From the NCBI RefSeq assembly GCF_008017445.1, contig NZ_VRSW01000001.1, positions 248,001 through 312,000 on the forward strand: DNA of 64,000 bases, in the 5' to 3' direction. Positions within the stretch are counted from its first letter, which is position 1. Each line of letters opens with the position of its first letter. The stretch is from Microbacterium mitrae. GTDB lineage: Bacteria > Actinomycetota > Actinomycetes > Actinomycetales > Microbacteriaceae. Positions 60,912-64,000 of this stretch are shown piece by piece. The translations under genes were made by a program, and so were the position numbers. The notes beneath the pieces were generated by a model. It was not told where the DNA came from. It was given only the letters and a program-made list of their open reading frames with translations, and did no database searches.

Positions 60912-61420
60912 TGTTATGCACGAGCGCGACCGTGTTATGCACGAGCGAACTGCCACTTTCGGGCGACACGCCGTCTCAGCGCCCTCATTTCAGGTTCCAC
61001 TCGTGCAGAACAGGGGTGCTTCTCGTGCAGAACGCTAAGAAGGCGACCGGAACCAATGAGCATGAGTGCAGAGCCAGGTGCACCGTGCGGCGCCTCCGGC
61101 GTGGCCGCGTTCTGCTCGATGAAGAACCTGTTATGCACGAGTGAATCGCCACTTTCGGGCGACACGCCGTCTCAGCACCCTCATTTCAGGTTCCACTCGT
61201 GCAGAACAGGGGGCGCACTTGTGCGGAACGCCGAGGAGGCGACCGGAACCAGGGGCGAGAGTGCAGGGCCGCCCGCACCGTGGGACACCTCCGGCTTGAC
61301 CCTGTTATGCACGAGTGAATTGCCATTTTCAGCCCGACACGCCGTCTCAGCGCCCTCATCTCAGGTTCCACTCGTGCAGAACAGGGGTGCGCCGTGCAGA
61401 ACAGGGACGCACCGCGCAGA
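60912..61420. repeat. Three copies of the inverted 21-bp-array element (locus 3)
   Basis: Each copy runs from CTGTTATGCACGAG, with anchor positions 60933, 61129 and 61303, through a conserved core (GACACGCCGTCTCAGC, then CCCTCAT and CAGGTTCC), to the inverted arm ACTCGTGCAGAACAGG. The arms of about 17 bp pair with one or two mismatches around a spacer of about 50 bp. Copy 1 has an extra forward unit at 60912, exactly 21 bp earlier. Copies 1 and 2 are 196 bp apart, and 2 and 3 are 174 bp apart. The rest of 60,482-61,516 holds the T-box, the 29-bp array and a short AACTCGGGCAAG direct repeat (two copies near 61,475-61,515). Confidence 0.85.
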
Positions 61421-61516
61421 ATGCCGGCGACGGAACCACGGGCACGGCGACGGAACGGTAGGCGCTCGGGTAGGTGAGTTAACTCGGGCAAGTGGCTAGC
61501 AACTCGGGCAAGCGAG

Positions 61517-63061
61517 CTACGGAGTGCGGGGTGTGAGAGTCGCGGCGGCGAGGAGTTCGCGGGTGAAGGCGTGCTCGGGGTTGGAGAAAATCGCGACGGT
61601 GTCCCCCTGCTCGACAACGGCGCCGTCCTTCATGATGAGGACTTCGTGGGCAAGACCGGCAACGACGCGTAGGTCGTGGGAGATGAAGATCATGCTGAGG
61701 CCGCGCTCGCGCTGTAGGCGGCGAAGGAGGTCGAGAATTCGAGCTTGCACGGATACGTCCAGGGCACTGAGTGGCTCGTCCAGCACCAAAATACGCGGAT
61801 TCATTGCCAACGCGCGGGCGATCGCGACCCGCTGCGCCTGACCACCGGAGAGCTGACGCGGTCGTCGCGCGGCGACATCGGCGGGCAGATCAACATCGGC
61901 CAGGAGGCGCGAGATCGCATCGTCGTCGGCGCGGGAGCCAGCCACGCGAAGGGCCTCAGCGAGAACCCGACGAACACTCCACCGTGGGTTCAGCGATGCC
62001 CGCGAGTTTTGTGCCACCAACTGGATCAGGCCGCGCCGTTCACGACGGGCAGACTCGGAACCCGGGTTCCACCGGTGATCAAGCAACGTGACAGTTCCCC
62101 GGTTTGGGGTGAGCGAACCCATCAGCACATTCGCGACGGTCGATTTGCCCGAGCCTGACTCCCCCGCAATGCCGAGCGTGGTTCCGGCGCGCAGCACGAA
62201 ACTCACATCCTGCACGGCTGCGCGTGCGCCAAAATTCACGGAGATGTCGGTCGCCGTAAGCATCACATCGCCAGGCTCGACACCACCGGCAGCAATCGCA
62301 AACGTCGATGCCTCGATGAGCTCCCGGGTGTACGGGTGCTGTGGCGATACCAGCAGGTCGCGGGCGATGCCCTCCTCCACGACGCTGCCCGAGCGCATCA
62401 CCATGATCCGGTCGGCGATGTGCGCCACCGCGCTCAGGTCATGACTCACGAAAATCACCGCCCGGCCACCATCGGCGAGGCTTCGCAGCAGCGTCAGAAT
62501 GTGGCGCTGCACCGTGGCGTCCAGCGCCGTCGTCGGCTCGTCGGCGATGAGCAACGGCGGATCAGCGACAAGCGCCGATGCAATGAGCGCTCGCTGACGC
62601 AACCCACCCGATAACTCGTGCGGATATTGCCGCACCCGCTCCGCTGGTTCCGGCATCGCCACTTCATCCAGCGCACCCAAGACGCGCCGAGATTGGTCGT
62701 GACGGTTGCCAATGCGATGAATGTGAAGAGGTTCCACGATCTCGGCGCCGATGCGCCGCAGCGGGTCAAGCGAACTCAACGCGTCTTGCGAGACAAGCCC
62801 AACCTGTACGCCGCGCACCTCTCGCCACCGGTGCTCAGATGCGTCCGCCATGTCTACGCCGCCGATGGAGAGTTCTGAAACCGAGACCGTCGCCGCGTGT
62901 GGCGCGAGCCCGAGCAAGGCCGAAACCAGCAGCGACTTGCCCGCACCCGACTCGCCGACAATGGCGAGAATCTCCCCCGGCTCGACGCTCATGGTGACAT
63001 CGTTCACGCGGGTCACATCACCAAAGCGAATGTTCAATCCCGTCACGGTAACGGCGCTCAT
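61517..63061 (-). CDS. ABC transporter ATP-binding protein, two fused ATPase domains (peptide/nickel type)
   Basis: The 514-residue product fuses the DppD- and DppF-like ATPases of an oligopeptide/nickel importer. Domain 1 has GESGAGKS, LSGGLRQRA and DEPTTALD; domain 2 has GESGSGKS, LSGGQAQRVAIARAL and DEPLSALDVS. Each domain keeps its switch histidine (FVSHDLS and FISHDLR). The ATG at 63061 overlaps the permease stop (ATGA); a longer frame to 63163 belongs to the permease gene. The substrate cannot be told without the binding protein, which is outside the window. Confidence 0.93.
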   Translation of the reverse strand: MSAVTVTGLNIRFGDVTRVNDVTMSVEPGEILAIVGESGAGKSLLVSALLGLAPHAATVSVSELSIGGVDMADASEHRWREVRGVQVGLVSQDALSSLDPLRRIGAEIVEPLHIHRIGNRHDQSRRVLGALDEVAMPEPAERVRQYPHELSGGLRQRALIASALVADPPLLIADEPTTALDATVQRHILTLLRSLADGGRAVIFVSHDLSAVAHIADRIMVMRSGSVVEEGIARDLLVSPQHPYTRELIEASTFAIAAGGVEPGDVMLTATDISVNFGARAAVQDVSFVLRAGTTLGIAGESGSGKSTVANVLMGSLTPNRGTVTLLDHRWNPGSESARRERRGLIQLVAQNSRASLNPRWSVRRVLAEALRVAGSRADDDAISRLLADVDLPADVAARRPRQLSGGQAQRVAIARALAMNPRILVLDEPLSALDVSVQARILDLLRRLQRERGLSMIFISHDLRVVAGLAHEVLIMKDGAVVEQGDTVAIFSNPEHAFTRELLAAATLTPRTP

Positions 63062-63870
63062 GCGTTGCCCTCCTCCGCGATGCGGCGCAAGTGCCGGCCG
63101 AGAACGCTGGTCGCAATCACGACCGCGGTGATGGCGAGACCGGGGAACACCGCGATCCACCATGCGGTCGCCAGCTCATTGCGCCCGCCCGCGAGCATGA
63201 GACCCCACTCAGGGGCGGGTTCGGTGACGCCAAGACCGAGAAAGCTAAGTCCGGCGGCGGAGAGAATCGCGGTGCCGATACCGATGGTGGCGAGCACCGA
63301 GAGACGCGAAAGCACCGTGGGCATGATGTGCCGTGAGAGCACCCGTGCGGAACCAATACCCAGCAATCGCGCGGAGGTCACGAACTCGGACTGCCGCAGT
63401 GTGCGCGTATGAACGCGAGCCAACCGAATGTAGACCGGAATGACAGAGAGCGTGACGGCGAACGCGATATTGATCGGGCCGGGGCCAAGCACCGCCACGA
63501 TGATGAGCGCCAGCACGAACTCCGGCACGGCAAGCAGAAGATCTACTGCGCGCATCAGGATGCCATCAAGCCACCGCGGCGCGAGACCAATAAGCGTGCC
63601 GATCAGAAGGCCAATGATGAGCGCGGCACCGGTCGCAATGAGGCCAACACCGATGGACGCGCGCGCCCCGTAGATCACCCGCGTAAACACGTCACGGCCC
63701 GTTTGGTCGGTGCCAAAGAGATGTTCGGCGCTTGGCGGCTGCAGAGCGACGCTCAAATCGACATCGAGCGGGTCGCGCGCCGTCAGCATTTGCGGCGCAA
63801 TCATGGCGACGAGCACGAGCGCGAGGAACAAGCAGGAGACGATCGCGGTGGGCTTGCGAAGTAGCGTCAT
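63058..63870 (-). CDS. ABC transporter permease, DppC-like
   Basis: The 270-residue product has an N-terminal helix and about five more in the permease domain. The DppC-type loop LFGTDQTGRDVFTRVIYGARASIGVG is near residues 51-76, and the EAA-like coupling motif VTSARLLGIGSARVLSRHIMP is near 164. It pairs with the upstream permease, whose stop overlaps its ATG, and with the fused ATPase downstream. Confidence 0.93.
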   Translation of the reverse strand: MTLLRKPTAIVSCLFLALVLVAMIAPQMLTARDPLDVDLSVALQPPSAEHLFGTDQTGRDVFTRVIYGARASIGVGLIATGAALIIGLLIGTLIGLAPRWLDGILMRAVDLLLAVPEFVLALIIVAVLGPGPINIAFAVTLSVIPVYIRLARVHTRTLRQSEFVTSARLLGIGSARVLSRHIMPTVLSRLSVLATIGIGTAILSAAGLSFLGLGVTEPAPEWGLMLAGGRNELATAWWIAVFPGLAITAVVIATSVLGRHLRRIAEEGNA

Positions 63871-64000
63871 GATCGGCGCCCTCCGCCGCGAAGTCGCGGG
63901 TCAAGTATCGTCATCACGACGTCGGAGACGATCGCAATGACCGTGAAAATCAGCGCGCTGAGCACAATCACCCCGGCAATGACCGGCAGATCACGGTTGA
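63867..64000 (-). CDS. ABC transporter permease, DppB-like (C-terminal part)
   Basis: The window holds the last 43 codons, read from the right edge to TGA 63869-63867. The sequence has a hydrophobic helix (VIAGVIVLSALIFTVIAIV) and ends SDVVMTILDPRLRGGGRRS; the DPR near the C-terminus is typical of DppB-type permeases. The stop overlaps the DppC-like ATG. The rest of the gene lies outside the window. Confidence 0.88.
   Translation of the reverse strand, partial: NRDLPVIAGVIVLSALIFTVIAIVSDVVMTILDPRLRGGGRRS

Noticed and set aside
60619..60969. Open frame on the minus strand over the 29-bp array and T-box
   Set aside because: Composition is repeat-driven and the frame crosses the T-box; no protein family features.
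60912..61420. CRISPR array
   Set aside because: Repeats are adjacent or inverted, about 21 bp, and not separated by unique spacers of constant length; no cas gene is present.

Overview
The window is GC-rich actinobacterial chromosome, most likely from the family Microbacteriaceae (order Micrococcales); I would not name a genus. The evidence is the housekeeping content and order: ctaB beside a tkt-tal-pgi-zwf-opcA-pgl operon; gap-pgk-tpiA-secG-rbpA; uvrA-uvrC-rapZ-whiA; ctaE-qcrCAB with trpD divergent; rplU-rpmA-obgE-proB-proA; and ileS-folC-DUF4233-ndk. WhiA, RbpA, OpcA, a c-type diheme QcrC and an Ile T-box with a very short Stem I are actinobacterial hallmarks. Genes are dense, with many ATGA, GTGA and TAATG overlaps. 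No integrase, transposase, phage gene or CRISPR array was seen.

Layout. 1-9,800: end of a membrane protein, heme O synthase, then six translationally coupled genes for the oxidative and non-oxidative pentose phosphate pathway plus phosphoglucose isomerase. 9,800-14,300: lower glycolysis with SecG and RbpA, then superoxide dismutase. 14,400-21,200: WhiA, RapZ-like protein and UvrC/UvrA. 21,300-30,000: secreted nucleotidase, an OhrR-like regulator opposite a small Cys-rich protein, UvrB, CoaE, ribosomal protein S1, an acetyltransferase and a DksA/TraR-type zinc-finger protein. 30,000-36,600: stand-alone 5'-3' exonuclease, TrpD, cytochrome c oxidase subunit III and the cytochrome bc1 complex. 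36,600-43,400: YigZ, two alkylation-repair proteins, two divergent DEAD-box helicases and an FHA-like protein. 43,800-60,700: tRNA-Ala, RsfS, NadD, proline synthesis, ObgE, L27/L21, RNase E/G, a VKOR-type oxidoreductase, Ndk, FolC and IleS. 61,500-64,000: a peptide/nickel-type ABC transporter running off the right edge.

Regulation that can be read from the sequence. Many genes have a TANNNT -10 box exactly six bases before the start codon, so leaderless mRNAs look common. Three of these promoters (uvrA, uvrB and the DksA/TraR gene) also carry TGTCGG(T/A)G eight bases before the -10 box, which matches the RecA-independent DNA-damage promoter described for mycobacteria and recognised by PafBC. 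ileS has a T-box riboswitch. The OhrR-like regulator shares a 45-bp divergent promoter with a small Cys/His-rich protein, and a palindrome lies across it.

The least explained feature is a repeat family in three long intergenic gaps (about 231-430, 43,464-43,655 and 60,912-61,420). Each has forward units of about 21 bp (TGTTATGCACGA or GTTCTGCAGGA type), a spacer of about 50 bp, then the same units inverted. At the third locus the whole element occurs three times. I do not recognise this as a described element; it is the best candidate here for something new.
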